Shown: one piece after another, positions 9,586 through 18,934 of the stretch
How positions within the stretch are numbered: position 1 is the stretch's first letter
Layout: the number at the start of each line of letters is the position of its first letter
Assembly: GCF_900103035.1 (NCBI RefSeq)
Contig: NZ_FMWO01000100.1
Location: forward strand, 1-39,964
Length of the DNA stretch: 39,964 nt
Direction: 5' to 3'
Source: Nitrosomonas mobilis
GTDB lineage: Bacteria > Pseudomonadota > Gammaproteobacteria > Burkholderiales > Nitrosomonadaceae
Made by a program: the position numbers and the translations under genes
The notes under the pieces: model-generated
The model's database searches: none
What the model was told of the DNA's origin: nothing
The model's input: the letters and a program-made list of their open reading frames with translations, nothing else

Positions 9586-10671
9586 ATGCTACCTGAACCA
9601 GCTTATCAACATGGGGTTTCCAGCAGAGTAGGTGTGTTGCTCATTAATCTTGGTACACCTGATGCACCTACCGCCAAGGCTCTGCGACCTTACCTGAAGC
9701 AATTTTTAAGTGAGTCGCGTATTATTGAGCTGCCACGCTGGTTCTGGTGGTTTATCCTCAACGGCATTATCCTCAATACACGTCCCGCCAAATCAGCCAG
9801 GAAATATGAACAAATATGGATGCCAGAAGGCTCACCACTAAAGGTGCATACAGAGCGTCAAACTGCTTTGTTAGCCAGTTTTCTGCAAGAACAAACCCAA
9901 TATCCACTGATAGTAGAGTATGCAATGAGCATTGGTACGCCTTCAATCAAAGATAAGCTGTGGCGCATGAAGGAGCGTGGTTGCGATCGTATTCTGGTAC
10001 TGCCATTGTTCCCTCAATACGCAGCCAGCAGTAGCGGTTGCGCATTGGAAAGCGTTTTTTGCGAGCTCGGCAAGATGCGTAATATACCGGCTTTGCGTAC
10101 AATTAAGCATTTTCATGATGATGCAGGTTATATTGCGGCATTGGCGAAGAATATAGAAGATTACTGGGCTGAGCATGGGCGCCCAGATAAACTGGTGATG
10201 AGTTTTCATGGTGTGCCGCGTAAAACCCTGGATGCGGGTGACCCTTACCATTGTGAATGCCATAAAACCGGCAGATTGTTGGCTGAAGCACTGTCGTTAT
10301 CCAGCGGCCAATACCAGGTTTGCTTTCAGTCACGTTTTGGCTTTGCAAAATGGCTTAGCCCTTATACTTCCGAAATATTGGAAGAATTGGGTAAGCAAAA
10401 GCTCAAACGTGTTGATGTGGTCTGTCCAGGTTTTGTGTCTGATTGCCTGGAAACGCTGGAAGAAATTGCAATAGAGGGTAAAGCAATTTTTATTACTGCT
10501 GGTGGAGAAGATTTTCATTACATTCCCAGTCTGAATGAACATCCTGAATGGATTCAGGCGCTTGGCGAAATGGTGCGTGCCAACCTGTCTGGTTGGATAA
10601 ATCAGCATGTAACTGAAGAAGATGCTGAATACTCTCGCAAGCTTGCATTGCAATTGGGAGCGCTCCAATAA
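9586..10671 (+). CDS. hemH: Ferrochelatase
   Basis: Inserts ferrous iron into protoporphyrin IX, the last step of heme b synthesis. That matters in an organism whose energy metabolism depends on many multiheme cytochromes. The 361-residue protein has the N-terminal [30 protein letters not shown], the catalytic [20 protein letters not shown] region with His208 in [16 protein letters not shown], and [17 protein letters not shown]. All are family signatures in the correct order. It follows hrcA closely and precedes a membrane hydroxylase-family gene by 17 bases. Confidence 0.97.
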   Translation: MLPEPAYQHGVSSRVGVLLINLGTPDAPTAKALRPYLKQFLSESRIIELPRWFWWFILNGIILNTRPAKSARKYEQIWMPEGSPLKVHTERQTALLASFLQEQTQYPLIVEYAMSIGTPSIKDKLWRMKERGCDRILVLPLFPQYAASSSGCALESVFCELGKMRNIPALRTIKHFHDDAGYIAALAKNIEDYWAEHGRPDKLVMSFHGVPRKTLDAGDPYHCECHKTGRLLAEALSLSSGQYQVCFQSRFGFAKWLSPYTSEILEELGKQKLKRVDVVCPGFVSDCLETLEEIAIEGKAIFITAGGEDFHYIPSLNEHPEWIQALGEMVRANLSGWINQHVTEEDAEYSRKLALQLGALQ

Positions 10672-10688
10672 TCAGTTTGTCTTGATTT

Positions 10689-11486
10689 ATGCTGGTTGAA
10701 CAGGAAAACTACCTTCGAGTTGGTTTATTTTTGACTGTTTTGATCGGCATGGCATATTGGGAAGTATATGCTCCCAGGAGAAAGCTGACGGTAGCTAAAT
10801 GGTTGCGTTGGCAGAATAATCTCACATTAACATTCATTAATAGCATCCTGTTGAAAATATTGCTGCCGGTGACGGCAACCGGGGTCGCTGCCTATGCCGC
10901 CTGCAATCAATGGGGCTTATTTAATCAGTTAGTATGGCCAGCATGGCTTGCGATTATTATGAGTATTGTTTTGCTCGATCTGGCTGTTTATGGGCAACAC
11001 GTTGCACTACATGCTTTTGCTCCGCTTTGGCGACTACATCGCGCCCATCATGCTGATCTTGATCTGGATGTGACGACTGGTTTGCGTTTCCATCCTCTTG
11101 AAATATTGTTTTCGATGCTGTTCAAATTTGCCGTCATTGTGTTGATCGGTGCGCCAGTGATGGGCGTTTTAGTGTTTGAAATTATTTTGAATGCTATGGC
11201 GATGTTTAATCATGGCAACATATACCTGCCGCGTAAACTAGACTACTTCTTAAGATATATTATTGTTACGCCAGATATGCACTGTGTCCATCATTCAACT
11301 CTTCCGACCGAAATGAACCGCAATTTTGGTTTTAATCTGGTGGTTTGGGATAGATTGTTTGCTACTTATCGTGATCAGCCGCAAGCTGGACATGACCAGG
11401 TGGTGATTGGGTTGCCACAGTGGCGCAATCCACAGTTTTGCAGCCGATTGGTGAATATTTTGCGGATGCCTTTGGGGAAATATTGA
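10689..11486 (+). CDS. Fatty acid hydroxylase / sterol desaturase family membrane protein
   Basis: A 265-residue integral membrane protein with the diiron histidine boxes of the family: HVALH (about residue 104 on), HRAHH (about 119), and a distal HCVHHS (about 199), plus the usual MFNHGNIYLP segment. Members hydroxylate or desaturate lipids or other hydrophobic molecules with oxygen at a di-iron centre. The substrate cannot be told from sequence, since characterised bacterial members act on diverse lipids. Hydrophobic helices at about 9-24, 45-62, 77-100 and 145-175 fit. It is likely the last gene of an hrcA-hemH unit. The 178 bases that follow to the next gene hold nothing I recognise. Confidence 0.88.
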   Translation: MLVEQENYLRVGLFLTVLIGMAYWEVYAPRRKLTVAKWLRWQNNLTLTFINSILLKILLPVTATGVAAYAACNQWGLFNQLVWPAWLAIIMSIVLLDLAVYGQHVALHAFAPLWRLHRAHHADLDLDVTTGLRFHPLEILFSMLFKFAVIVLIGAPVMGVLVFEIILNAMAMFNHGNIYLPRKLDYFLRYIIVTPDMHCVHHSTLPTEMNRNFGFNLVVWDRLFATYRDQPQAGHDQVVIGLPQWRNPQFCSRLVNILRMPLGKY

Positions 11487-11664
11487 TGAGTGCCTCTTAA
11501 AACCCAGCGTTCCAAGCGAGACCAAGCACGAATAAAAAATTGACTTGGCATGTAATTTATATGTGAGGAAACATTTTTATAAGCAACGCAGTATTGTGAC
11601 GAAGTATGTGGGTTTTTAAAGATCCCTTGATAAAAATAGTAGTGAATTCTCGAGTAAGAATAGT

Positions 11665-12444
11665 ATGAAAAAATTGCTAATATTATTTTTAATTTTATTG
11701 CTAGGCGGTTGCGCCACATCTCCCACGGGCAGATCGCAATTGATCTTCATGCCTGATGCTGAGTTAAACAGCATGGGTTTGCAGGCATTTGAAACGATGA
11801 AACGCGATACGCGAACCAGCTCCAATGTTGCGAGTAACCAGTTTGTCAGGTGTATCGTTGAGGCAATTACGCGTGAAGTTGGCGGCCAATGGGAGTTTGT
11901 CGTTTTTGAGGATGACTCTTTAAATGCTTTTGCTTTGCCAGGTGGAAAAATTGGCGTGCATACTGGATTGGTCAGTTTGGTAGATAATCAAGATCAACTA
12001 GCCACGGTTATCGGTCATGAAGTGGGACATGTATTGGCCAGGCATAGTAACGAGCGAATGTCACAGCAGATTGGTACACAAATGGGAATTTCACTGGCAC
12101 AGGCGATTGCTGCGCCACAAACTGCTTTGGGGAAAACTGCTATTGGATTGCTGGGTGTAGGTGCGCAGTATGGCGTGATCATGCCTTTCAGTAGGTTGCA
12201 CGAGAGTGAAGCGGATCGTATTGGTCTGGATTTAATGGCCAAAGCGGGATTTGATCCTGCCGAAAGTGTCGTGCTCTGGCAGAAAATGTCACAAGCCAGC
12301 CAAGGCCCGCGACCGGTCGAATTTCTTTCTACCCATCCATCACATGGTACCCGTATTCAGGATTTACAGGCTCGCTTACCAGCTGCGCGACAAATTCAGC
12401 AGCAGGCCAATGCGGCAGGTAAGGTCCCGCGATGTATGAAGTAA
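11665..12444 (+). CDS. M48-family metallopeptidase lipoprotein
   Basis: Zinc metallopeptidase of the M48 (Ste24/HtpX/LoiP-like) group, probably anchored to the periplasmic face of a membrane. A lipoprotein signal ends in LLLGGC, with Cys16 as the lipidated residue. The active site is HEVGH at residues 118-122 (Glu119 catalytic). The third zinc ligand is Glu in HESEADRIG (179-187). FALPGGKIGVHTGL upstream is also typical. At 259 residues it is a single-domain version without the C-terminal TPR of BepA. A quality-control role for envelope proteins is the usual assignment. No strong Shine-Dalgarno is visible, but the start fits the signal peptide. Confidence 0.9.
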   Translation: MKKLLILFLILLLGGCATSPTGRSQLIFMPDAELNSMGLQAFETMKRDTRTSSNVASNQFVRCIVEAITREVGGQWEFVVFEDDSLNAFALPGGKIGVHTGLVSLVDNQDQLATVIGHEVGHVLARHSNERMSQQIGTQMGISLAQAIAAPQTALGKTAIGLLGVGAQYGVIMPFSRLHESEADRIGLDLMAKAGFDPAESVVLWQKMSQASQGPRPVEFLSTHPSHGTRIQDLQARLPAARQIQQQANAAGKVPRCMK

Positions 12445-12596
12445 TTCCAGGGATTTAAATATTCTATAACTACAACTGGTTATCTATTTTCTGCCAAGAA
12501 AATATCAAAAGCCAGTATCATTCGGCCTTCGATTTATCATTATCTGCGTTGTCGGTATTTGAAGTTATTTACTAATATTCCAAGGGAGAATCGTTT

Positions 12597-13466
12597 ATGT
12601 CAAAAAAATATCCAGTCATCGCGGTAACCGGATCATCTGGTGCAGGCACATCTACTGTCAAATCAAGTTTTGAGCATATTTTTCGTCGTGAGCATCTGAA
12701 TGCTGCTGTCGTTGAGGGAGATAGTTTTCACCGCTATGACCGTGAGGCGATGAAACTGGCAGTTGCGGACTCTGAAAAATCAGGTGGGCGGCCCATCAGT
12801 CATTTTGGCCCGGAAGCCAATGAATTTGAAAAGCTGGAAACCCTTTTCAAAGAGTATGGTGAAACAGGATCAGGTGAGCGGCGTCTCTATCTTCATAATG
12901 AGGAAGAAGCTGCACCCTATAACCAAAAACCAGGCACATTTACGCCATGGCAGTTGATTACCCCGGGAACGGATCTATTGTTTTACGAAGGACTACATGG
13001 GGGAGTGAAAAGTGAAACTGCCGACGTTGCTAAATATGTAGATTTATTAGTTGGCGTCGTACCCATTGTTAACCTTGAATGGATACAAAAAATTTATCGT
13101 GATACTGAAGCCAGAGGTTATTCTGCCGAAGCCGTAACCCATACTATTTTGAGGCGCATGCATGATTACGTGCACTACATTACGCCGCAATTCTCACGTA
13201 CGCACGTTAATTTTCAGCGGGTTCCGACGGTGGACACTTCTAATCCATTTATCGCTCGCGATATTCCTTCGCTTGATGAGAGCATGGTGGTAATTCGCTT
13301 CCAAAATCATCGCGGAGTGGATTTTCCCTATTTGTTGAATATGATTAAGGATTCGTTCGTATCTCGTCCGAATACCATTGTGGTGCCGGGTGGCAAGATG
13401 GGCATGGCAATTGAGCTGATTCTGACACCATTGATTCTCGATATCGTCGCGAAGAGTAAGCAATAA
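12597..13466 (+). CDS. prkB: Phosphoribulokinase
   Basis: Phosphorylates ribulose-5-phosphate to ribulose-1,5-bisphosphate for the Calvin cycle, as expected in an autotrophic ammonia oxidiser. The 289-residue protein is of the bacterial (class I) type, with P-loop GSSGAGTST at about residues 12-20, the VVEGDSFHRYDR substrate region, FGPEANEFEKLE and LLFYEGLHGG. A clear ribosome-binding site (AAGGGAGAA) precedes the ATG. No RuBisCO or other cbb genes lie nearby, so the gene stands apart from a cbb operon here. Confidence 0.96.
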   Translation: MSKKYPVIAVTGSSGAGTSTVKSSFEHIFRREHLNAAVVEGDSFHRYDREAMKLAVADSEKSGGRPISHFGPEANEFEKLETLFKEYGETGSGERRLYLHNEEEAAPYNQKPGTFTPWQLITPGTDLLFYEGLHGGVKSETADVAKYVDLLVGVVPIVNLEWIQKIYRDTEARGYSAEAVTHTILRRMHDYVHYITPQFSRTHVNFQRVPTVDTSNPFIARDIPSLDESMVVIRFQNHRGVDFPYLLNMIKDSFVSRPNTIVVPGGKMGMAIELILTPLILDIVAKSKQ

Positions 13467-13529
13467 TCAGTTCAGTTTTCTGTTATCCAGCAGGCAGTAA
13501 GCATATTTATACTTAATCCGCCCGCATTT

Positions 13530-15758
13530 ATGAGTTCCATTCTTTCCGGGTTGAATCCCGAACAGCTTGAAGCAGTTACCTGGCCACATCAGTCCGCACT
13601 GGTGCTGGCAGGTGCTGGCAGCGGTAAAACACGGGTATTGACCACTCGTATTGCTTATCTGTTGCAGTCAGGTTTTGCGCATCCGCACAACATTCTGGCA
13701 GTAACGTTTACCAATAAAGCTGCGCGTGAGATGATTGCACGCATATCCGCAATGTTGACCGTCAATCCACAGAACATGTGGGTGGGCACGTTTCACGGCC
13801 TCTGTAACCGTATGCTGCGTTCACATTATCAGGAAGCAGGGTTACCACAGGGGTTCCAGATTCTGGATATGACTGATCAGCAGGCGGTCATCAAGCGATT
13901 GCTCAAGGCGCATTCGCTGGATGAGAAAACATATCCACCCAGGCTGATACAGTGGTTCATCAATAATGCCAAAGAAGAGGGGCTACGCGTAAGTCAGGTT
14001 GTACCGAAAGATAATCAGGAACGCAAACTGGCTGATTGCTATCAACTTTACGAAACAACCTGCTTGCGTGATGGCTTGGTTGATTTTGCGGAATTATTGT
14101 TACGCTGCTATGAGTTGCTGACGCGTAGCCAGATATTGCGCGACCATTATCGTGATCGCTTCAGTCATATTCTGGTTGACGAGTTCCAGGATACCAATCG
14201 ATTGCAGTATCAATGGCTGAAACTGTTGTCTGGTAATGGATCAGGAGAACATAACGCCATTTTTGCGGTCGGTGATGACGATCAAAGCATCTATGCGTTT
14301 CGGGGTGCGTATCCAGGTAATATGCAGGCCCTGGAAAGAGAGTTTGTCATATCTAAAGTCATCAAACTGGAGCAGAATTACCGTTCGCAAGGTAATATCC
14401 TGGATGCTGCGAATGCAGTTATTCAACATAATGCAGAACGTCTGGGCAAAAATCTGTGGACGGATGCAGGGGAGGGAGAGCTGGTCCGGACTTATCATGC
14501 GTTTACGGATCGCGATGAGGCTGTATTTATTGTTGATGAAATAAAAGCCTTGCATGCCGGGGGATTGGCGCTATTGGATATCGCCCTGCTTTATCGTTCC
14601 AATGCGCAATCCCGAATGCTTGAGCATCAACTGTTCAATGCGGGAGTTTCGTATCGCGTTTATGGGGGTATGCGGTTTTTTGATCGTCAGGAAGTCAGAC
14701 ATATGCTTGCGTATTTGCGGATGATCGTCAGCCCGGATGACGATTATGCCTTCATGCGCATTGTCAATTTTCCGACACGCGGTATTGGCGCGCGTACATT
14801 GGAGCAACTACAGGATCAGGCTGGTGCGGCCAATATCAGTCTATGGCAGGTGGCATACCAGCAACATGAAGCAAGTGTTGGTGCTGCTCGTGGCAAAGGT
14901 CGGACACCCGGTAGAGGGATGAGTGGATTTGTCAACTTGATTTTAGCCATGCGTGAAGCTTGTGCATCATTGCCATTACCAGAGATAGTATCGCTGGTTG
15001 AACAACTAAGCGGATTAAATGCTCATTATCAAGCTGAACGTGAAGGTAGTGAACGACTGGAGAATCTAAGGGAGCTGATCAATGCCGCTACCAGTTTTGT
15101 ACATGAATCAGAGGATGATAGTCTGACGGCTTTTCTGGCGCATGCCTCGCTGGAAGGTGGCGAGCATCAGGCGGGTGAACAGCAGGATGCAGTACAGTTG
15201 ATGACAGTTCATGCTGCCAAAGGGCTGGAATTTTCTGCGGTATTTGTCTGTGGCTTGGAAGAAGGGTTGTTTCCGCACGAAAACAGCCGCAAGGAAGTGG
15301 ATGGGTTGGAAGAAGAGCGGCGCCTGATGTACGTGGCGATCACACGCGCTCGGCAACGTTTGTATCTCACTTATGCACAAAGCCGCATGTTACATGGTCA
15401 GATACACAGAAACATTCCTTCGCGTTTTGTGTCAGAGATTCCGGAAAATTTGCTTAAAAAATTATGTTCGGATAGAGAATCTGATGCTTCCGGGTTGCCA
15501 AACGAGTATGCAAAGGGCTTGGGTTCAATGGCATCCGTCAAAAAAAGAAATGCCAGTCAATCATCTTCGGCTTTGCATGTACATACTTCCGGGCTGCAAA
15601 TTGGCCAGCGAGTTTCACACCAGAAATTTGGTCACGGTACCATCATTAATTGCGAAGGCCGTGGCGAGGATTTGCGGGTTCAGGTGCACTTCAGTCTGCT
15701 GGGTGCTAAATGGCTCTCAATGGCTTACGCCAACCTGACGCCACTGGAAGAACATTGA
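13530..15758 (+). CDS. uvrD: UvrD/Rep-type DNA helicase
   Basis: Superfamily 1A 3'-5' DNA helicase of 742 residues. Visible motifs are the Q-motif LNPEQLEAVTW, Walker A AGAGSGKTR (about 27-35), VTFTNKAAREM, VGTFHGLCNRML, motif II VDEFQDTNRLQYQWL, VGDDDQSIYAFRGA, EQNYRS and VTRARQRLYL-type motif VI (AITRARQRLYLTYAQSR). A C-terminal Tudor-like segment (GQRVSHQKFGHGTI) is the RNA-polymerase-contacting module of UvrD/PcrA, which favours UvrD over Rep. It acts in nucleotide excision and mismatch repair. No strong ribosome-binding site is seen before the ATG. Confidence 0.92.
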   Translation: MSSILSGLNPEQLEAVTWPHQSALVLAGAGSGKTRVLTTRIAYLLQSGFAHPHNILAVTFTNKAAREMIARISAMLTVNPQNMWVGTFHGLCNRMLRSHYQEAGLPQGFQILDMTDQQAVIKRLLKAHSLDEKTYPPRLIQWFINNAKEEGLRVSQVVPKDNQERKLADCYQLYETTCLRDGLVDFAELLLRCYELLTRSQILRDHYRDRFSHILVDEFQDTNRLQYQWLKLLSGNGSGEHNAIFAVGDDDQSIYAFRGAYPGNMQALEREFVISKVIKLEQNYRSQGNILDAANAVIQHNAERLGKNLWTDAGEGELVRTYHAFTDRDEAVFIVDEIKALHAGGLALLDIALLYRSNAQSRMLEHQLFNAGVSYRVYGGMRFFDRQEVRHMLAYLRMIVSPDDDYAFMRIVNFPTRGIGARTLEQLQDQAGAANISLWQVAYQQHEASVGAARGKGRTPGRGMSGFVNLILAMREACASLPLPEIVSLVEQLSGLNAHYQAEREGSERLENLRELINAATSFVHESEDDSLTAFLAHASLEGGEHQAGEQQDAVQLMTVHAAKGLEFSAVFVCGLEEGLFPHENSRKEVDGLEEERRLMYVAITRARQRLYLTYAQSRMLHGQIHRNIPSRFVSEIPENLLKKLCSDRESDASGLPNEYAKGLGSMASVKKRNASQSSSALHVHTSGLQIGQRVSHQKFGHGTIINCEGRGEDLRVQVHFSLLGAKWLSMAYANLTPLEEH

Positions 15759-15832
15759 TATTTTTCGGTTGAGTATTCGTTAACAGGATTACCCTATGCA
15801 AGCAAACACACTAATGGAATGATCAAATAAGT

Positions 15833-16958
15833 ATGGAAACAGAAAAAATAAATGCGTTGAAATTGCAGCTGCAGGACCTCAAGCAAAGAAGCAATATCTT
15901 ACGGGGGTATCTTTGACTTCGAGGTCAAACAGATACGATTGACTGAGCTGGAAAGGCTGGTTGAAGATCCATTGATTTGGAACGAACCCGCGCGCGCGCA
16001 GGAAATCGGCCGTGAGAAAAAATCGCTGGAAACCATCGTGTATACCTTTCAATCTGCAGACAGCCAGCTGCGGGATGCGCAAGAACTGCTAAAAATTGCG
16101 CAGGAAGAGGAAGATGAAGCAACCATCCAGAGTATTGCCAAGGATGTTGCCTCGCTGGAGGCCAGTCTGGCCGCAATGGAATTTCGCCGCATGTTTTCCG
16201 ATCCAATGGACCCCAATAACTGCTTCCTGGATATCCAGTCGGGTTCTGGCGGAACCGAGGCGCAGGACTGGGCAGCGATGCTGGAGCGCATGTATTTACG
16301 CTATTGTGAGCGACGGAATTTTGTGGTGGACGTACTCGAAGAATCACCGGGTGAGGTTGCTGGCATCAAAAGTGCAACCATCAAAATCAGCGGAGAATAT
16401 GCTTATGGATACCTGCGAACGGAAACCGGGGTTCATCGGTTGGTGCGCAAGTCACCGTTTGATTCTGGTAATCGGCGCCATACATCCTTTGCCAGCGTTT
16501 TTGTCTACCCAGAAGTCGACGACAGTATCGAAATTGATATCAACCCGGCAGATTTGCGGGTAGATACCTTCCGGGCTTCAGGAGCTGGAGGGCAGCATAT
16601 CAACAAAACTGATTCAGCCGTCAGAATTACGCATGCGCCATCGGGCATCGTAGTGCAGTGCCAGAGCGGGCGATCGCAGCATCGTAATCGGGCTGATGCG
16701 ATGGACATGCTCAAGTCCCGCCTGTATGAAGCAGAGTTGAGAAAGCGTAATGAAACTAAGCAGACCGTGGAAGACTCTAAAACTGATATTGCCTGGGGTC
16801 ACCAGATTCGCTCTTATGTGCTGGACCAGTCGCGAATCAAAGATTTGCGAACCAATATTGAAGTGGGTAATACTCAAGCGGTGCTGGATGGTGACCTAGA
16901 TATATTTATAGAAGCGAGTTTGAAGCAGGGCGTACAGAGCGAGAGTGAAACAGGGTAA
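15833..16958 (+). CDS. prfB: Peptide chain release factor 2 (programmed +1 frameshift)
   Basis: RF2 terminates translation at UGA and UAA. ATG 15833 opens 27 codons to an in-frame TGA at 15914; translation continues in the +1 frame from 15915, giving about 374 residues. Diagnostic residues in the main frame are the SPF stop-codon-recognition tripeptide ([11 protein letters not shown]) and the GGQ peptidyl-hydrolysis loop ([17 protein letters not shown]). [12 protein letters not shown] is also typical. It sits directly upstream of erpA. The frameshift autoregulates RF2: low RF2 slows termination at TGA and favours slipping. The coordinates are a join of 15833-15913 and 15915-16958. Confidence 0.96.
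15903..15917 (+). promoter_or_regulatory. prfB +1 programmed frameshift site
   Basis: GGGGGTATCTTTGAC contains the canonical arrangement: a Shine-Dalgarno-like GGGGG run, spacer TAT, slippery CTT and stop TGA followed by C. The ribosome slips from CTT to the overlapping TTT and resumes at GAC. This matches the E. coli prfB site closely in layout. Confidence 0.95.
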
Positions 16959-17003
16959 ATGGCTTGCGTAATGGAAGTTAATTCTGATCAAGGTGAGGAT
17001 AAA

Positions 17004-17375
17004 ATGAATCAAATATCAACAAATCTTGAAGTAACGAGTGGAGCACAGTATTCGCTGATTTTTACAGATGGTGCGGCTAGCAAGGTTAAGGAACTGATTG
17101 ACGAAGAAAACAATCTGGCCTTAAATTTGCGTGTATTTGTCAGTGGTGGTGGCTGTTCTGGCTTTCAGTATGGCTTTGCGTTTGATGAAATCATTAATGA
17201 GGATGATCTCGTGATGGAGAATCAAGGCGTGAAGTTATTGGTAGATTCGATGAGTTTCCAGTATCTGACCGGTGCGGAAATCGATTATCAGGAGAATGCG
17301 CAGGGAGCACAATTTGTCATCAAAAATCCCTCTGCGGCATCCACCTGTGGCTGTGGTTCCTCGTTCTCGGTGTAA
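17004..17375 (+). CDS. erpA: Iron-sulfur cluster insertion protein ErpA (A-type carrier)
   Basis: A-type Fe-S carrier of 123 residues that delivers clusters to apoproteins, including enzymes of isoprenoid synthesis. The three conserved cysteines are present: one in the [11 protein letters not shown] loop and two in the C-terminal STCGCGSSF motif. I chose ATG 17004 because AGGTGAGG at 16991-16998 is a good ribosome-binding site. An upstream in-frame ATG at 16959, directly after the prfB stop, would add 15 non-conserved residues. It is probably co-transcribed with prfB. Confidence 0.92.
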   Translation: MNQISTNLEVTSGAQYSLIFTDGAASKVKELIDEENNLALNLRVFVSGGGCSGFQYGFAFDEIINEDDLVMENQGVKLLVDSMSFQYLTGAEIDYQENAQGAQFVIKNPSAASTCGCGSSFSV

Positions 17376-17377
17376 AA

Positions 17378-17419
17378 ATGTGTGAAGGGATAATCTCGTC
17401 CTCTCATCCATTCACACAT
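17378..17419 (+). terminator. Hairpin after erpA, terminator-like
   Basis: ATGTGTGAA at 17378-17386 pairs with TTCACACAT at 17411-17419, and the inner GGAT/ATCC extends the stem. There is no T-run, so termination would be Rho-assisted, or the hairpin may only stabilise the 3' end. It lies three bases after the erpA stop. Confidence 0.5.
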
Positions 17420-17521
17420 CGATTGTAGTACGGCGCGTCATCAACCGAAACAATGCGCCTGCTGTACCCAGTATTCGCTGAAGACTTTTATGACTGATTC
17501 GTTACGCTGGTAATCTTGGTA

Positions 17522-17796
17522 ATGGCAGTCGGTTGCCGCCAGGATGTGGTACTAAGTAAGCCGTCTGTGCCGGCAATCGGGCGTCCCAGTGTGGATGAAT
17601 ACAACCACAGTTATAGCGATCAATGAGTGGCAGGTGCTTGCGCAGAAATATCATTCCTGCCTGGTTGAGGAAGCCCAATGCGGATAATACCCTGACTGCC
17701 GATATCGCCAATTATGAGCAGGCAAAATTCCGTGCCGAAATTGAATGGATCTACGACAAGCTGACAAAGGCAAAGATGCGACTCGATGGAAAATGA
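17522..17796 (+). pseudogene. Overlapping small frames, probably a frameshifted remnant
   Basis: Three short plus-strand frames tile this stretch. 17522-17626 encodes a lipoprotein-like start (VILVMAVGC upstream of RQDVV) and 34 residues. 17595-17687 encodes 30 residues (MNTTTVIAINEWQVLAQKYH). 17623-17796 encodes 57 residues ending in a convincing helical sequence (ANYEQAKFRAEIEWIYDKLT). Reading from the second to the third frame with one indel near 17680 gives a continuous acidic-helical small protein, which suggests a frameshifted gene. I recognise no family. The region lies between the convergent erpA and anmK genes. Confidence 0.35.
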
Positions 17797-17836
17797 TTCT
17801 TGCGTTGTCGGGAAAAATATCCGGTACCGGCAGGGA

Positions 17837-18928
17837 TCAGGCGTGATGGATTGTACCTAGTATTCTGGCACCACTTGCTCCGGTAACAGCGGGCAGATTA
17901 CCTGGCAAACCTTCGATTGTTCGTTGGGCAAGCCACGCAAAAGCACAGGCTTCCACCCAGTCGATGGGAATACCTAGTGCATCGGTCAGTTCAATTTTGT
18001 GGTGGGGTATGGTTTCGCGCAGCATCATGATCAGTGCGGTGTTATGCGCACCACCGCCGCACAGATAGAGTTCTTCTGCGCAAGGATACCAAGTCATGAT
18101 CGCATGCTTCATCGCCTCAACCGTAAAACTGAGCAGAGTTGCCTGAACATCCTCCGGACGTTCGCTTCCGGAAAGGAGGGTGGCGAGCCAATCAAGATGG
18201 AATAACTCGCGTCCGGTACTTTTGGGAGGCGTTTGTGTGATATACGGTGAAGTCAGCAGTTTTTCGAGCAAGTGAGGAATGATATTGCCGGATTTTGCCC
18301 AATTGCCATTGTGATCATAAGCCACGCCGGTGTGCTGGTGGCACCAGGCATCCATCAGCATATTGCCTGGCCCGCAATCGAAACCGGTAACATCGCTTTT
18401 TGGCGGCAGGCTGGTGATGTTGGCGATCCCGCCGATATTAATGATCAGGCGATGAGTGTGTGGATGGGAGAAAACTGCTTGATGGAAAGCCGGCACCAGC
18501 GGTGCGCCTTGTCCACCGGCAGCGATATCACGATTTCGGAAATCGCTAATGACCGTGATGCCGGTCAATTCTGCCAGTAGGGAGGAGTTGACGAGTTGAA
18601 TACTGTACCCATCCTGTGGACAATGCCTGACCGTCTGCCCATGACAGCCGATTCCGAGAATCTGGGATGGTACTATCTCCGTCTGTGTGAGCAGTTGATT
18701 AACAATTTCCGCATAGGAGCAGGTAAGCTGATTGGCAAGTACAGCAGCCCGATGCAGTTCATTTTCACCGGGTGCATTCAACGCCAGCAGATCCGCCCGC
18801 CGTGTGTTGTCAAACGCGGTAAAAGCAGTACCAATCAGCATTGGTGATCGGGAAAAATCAGTCAGTGCGGCATCGATACCATCCAGACTGGTGCCTGACA
18901 TCAGCCCAATATAATATGAGCTGCTCAA
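17837..18928 (-). CDS. anmK: Anhydro-N-acetylmuramic acid kinase
   Basis: Phosphorylates 1,6-anhydro-N-acetylmuramic acid released during cell-wall turnover, opening the anhydro ring to give MurNAc-6-phosphate for recycling. The 363-residue protein shows the family signatures YIGLMSGTSLDGIDAA (ATP/phosphate loop), GCHGQTVRHCP, VISDFRNRDIAAGGQGAPLVPAFH and NIGGIANIT, then ELYLCGGGAHN near the C-terminus. The start is TTG at 18928; an in-frame stop lies four codons upstream, so no longer form is possible. It begins six bases after the stop of the M23 peptidase gene on the same strand, which makes a two-gene cell-wall operon. Confidence 0.95.
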   Translation of the reverse strand: MSSSYYIGLMSGTSLDGIDAALTDFSRSPMLIGTAFTAFDNTRRADLLALNAPGENELHRAAVLANQLTCSYAEIVNQLLTQTEIVPSQILGIGCHGQTVRHCPQDGYSIQLVNSSLLAELTGITVISDFRNRDIAAGGQGAPLVPAFHQAVFSHPHTHRLIINIGGIANITSLPPKSDVTGFDCGPGNMLMDAWCHQHTGVAYDHNGNWAKSGNIIPHLLEKLLTSPYITQTPPKSTGRELFHLDWLATLLSGSERPEDVQATLLSFTVEAMKHAIMTWYPCAEELYLCGGGAHNTALIMMLRETIPHHKIELTDALGIPIDWVEACAFAWLAQRTIEGLPGNLPAVTGASGARILGTIHHA

Positions 18929-18934
18929 GCGACT

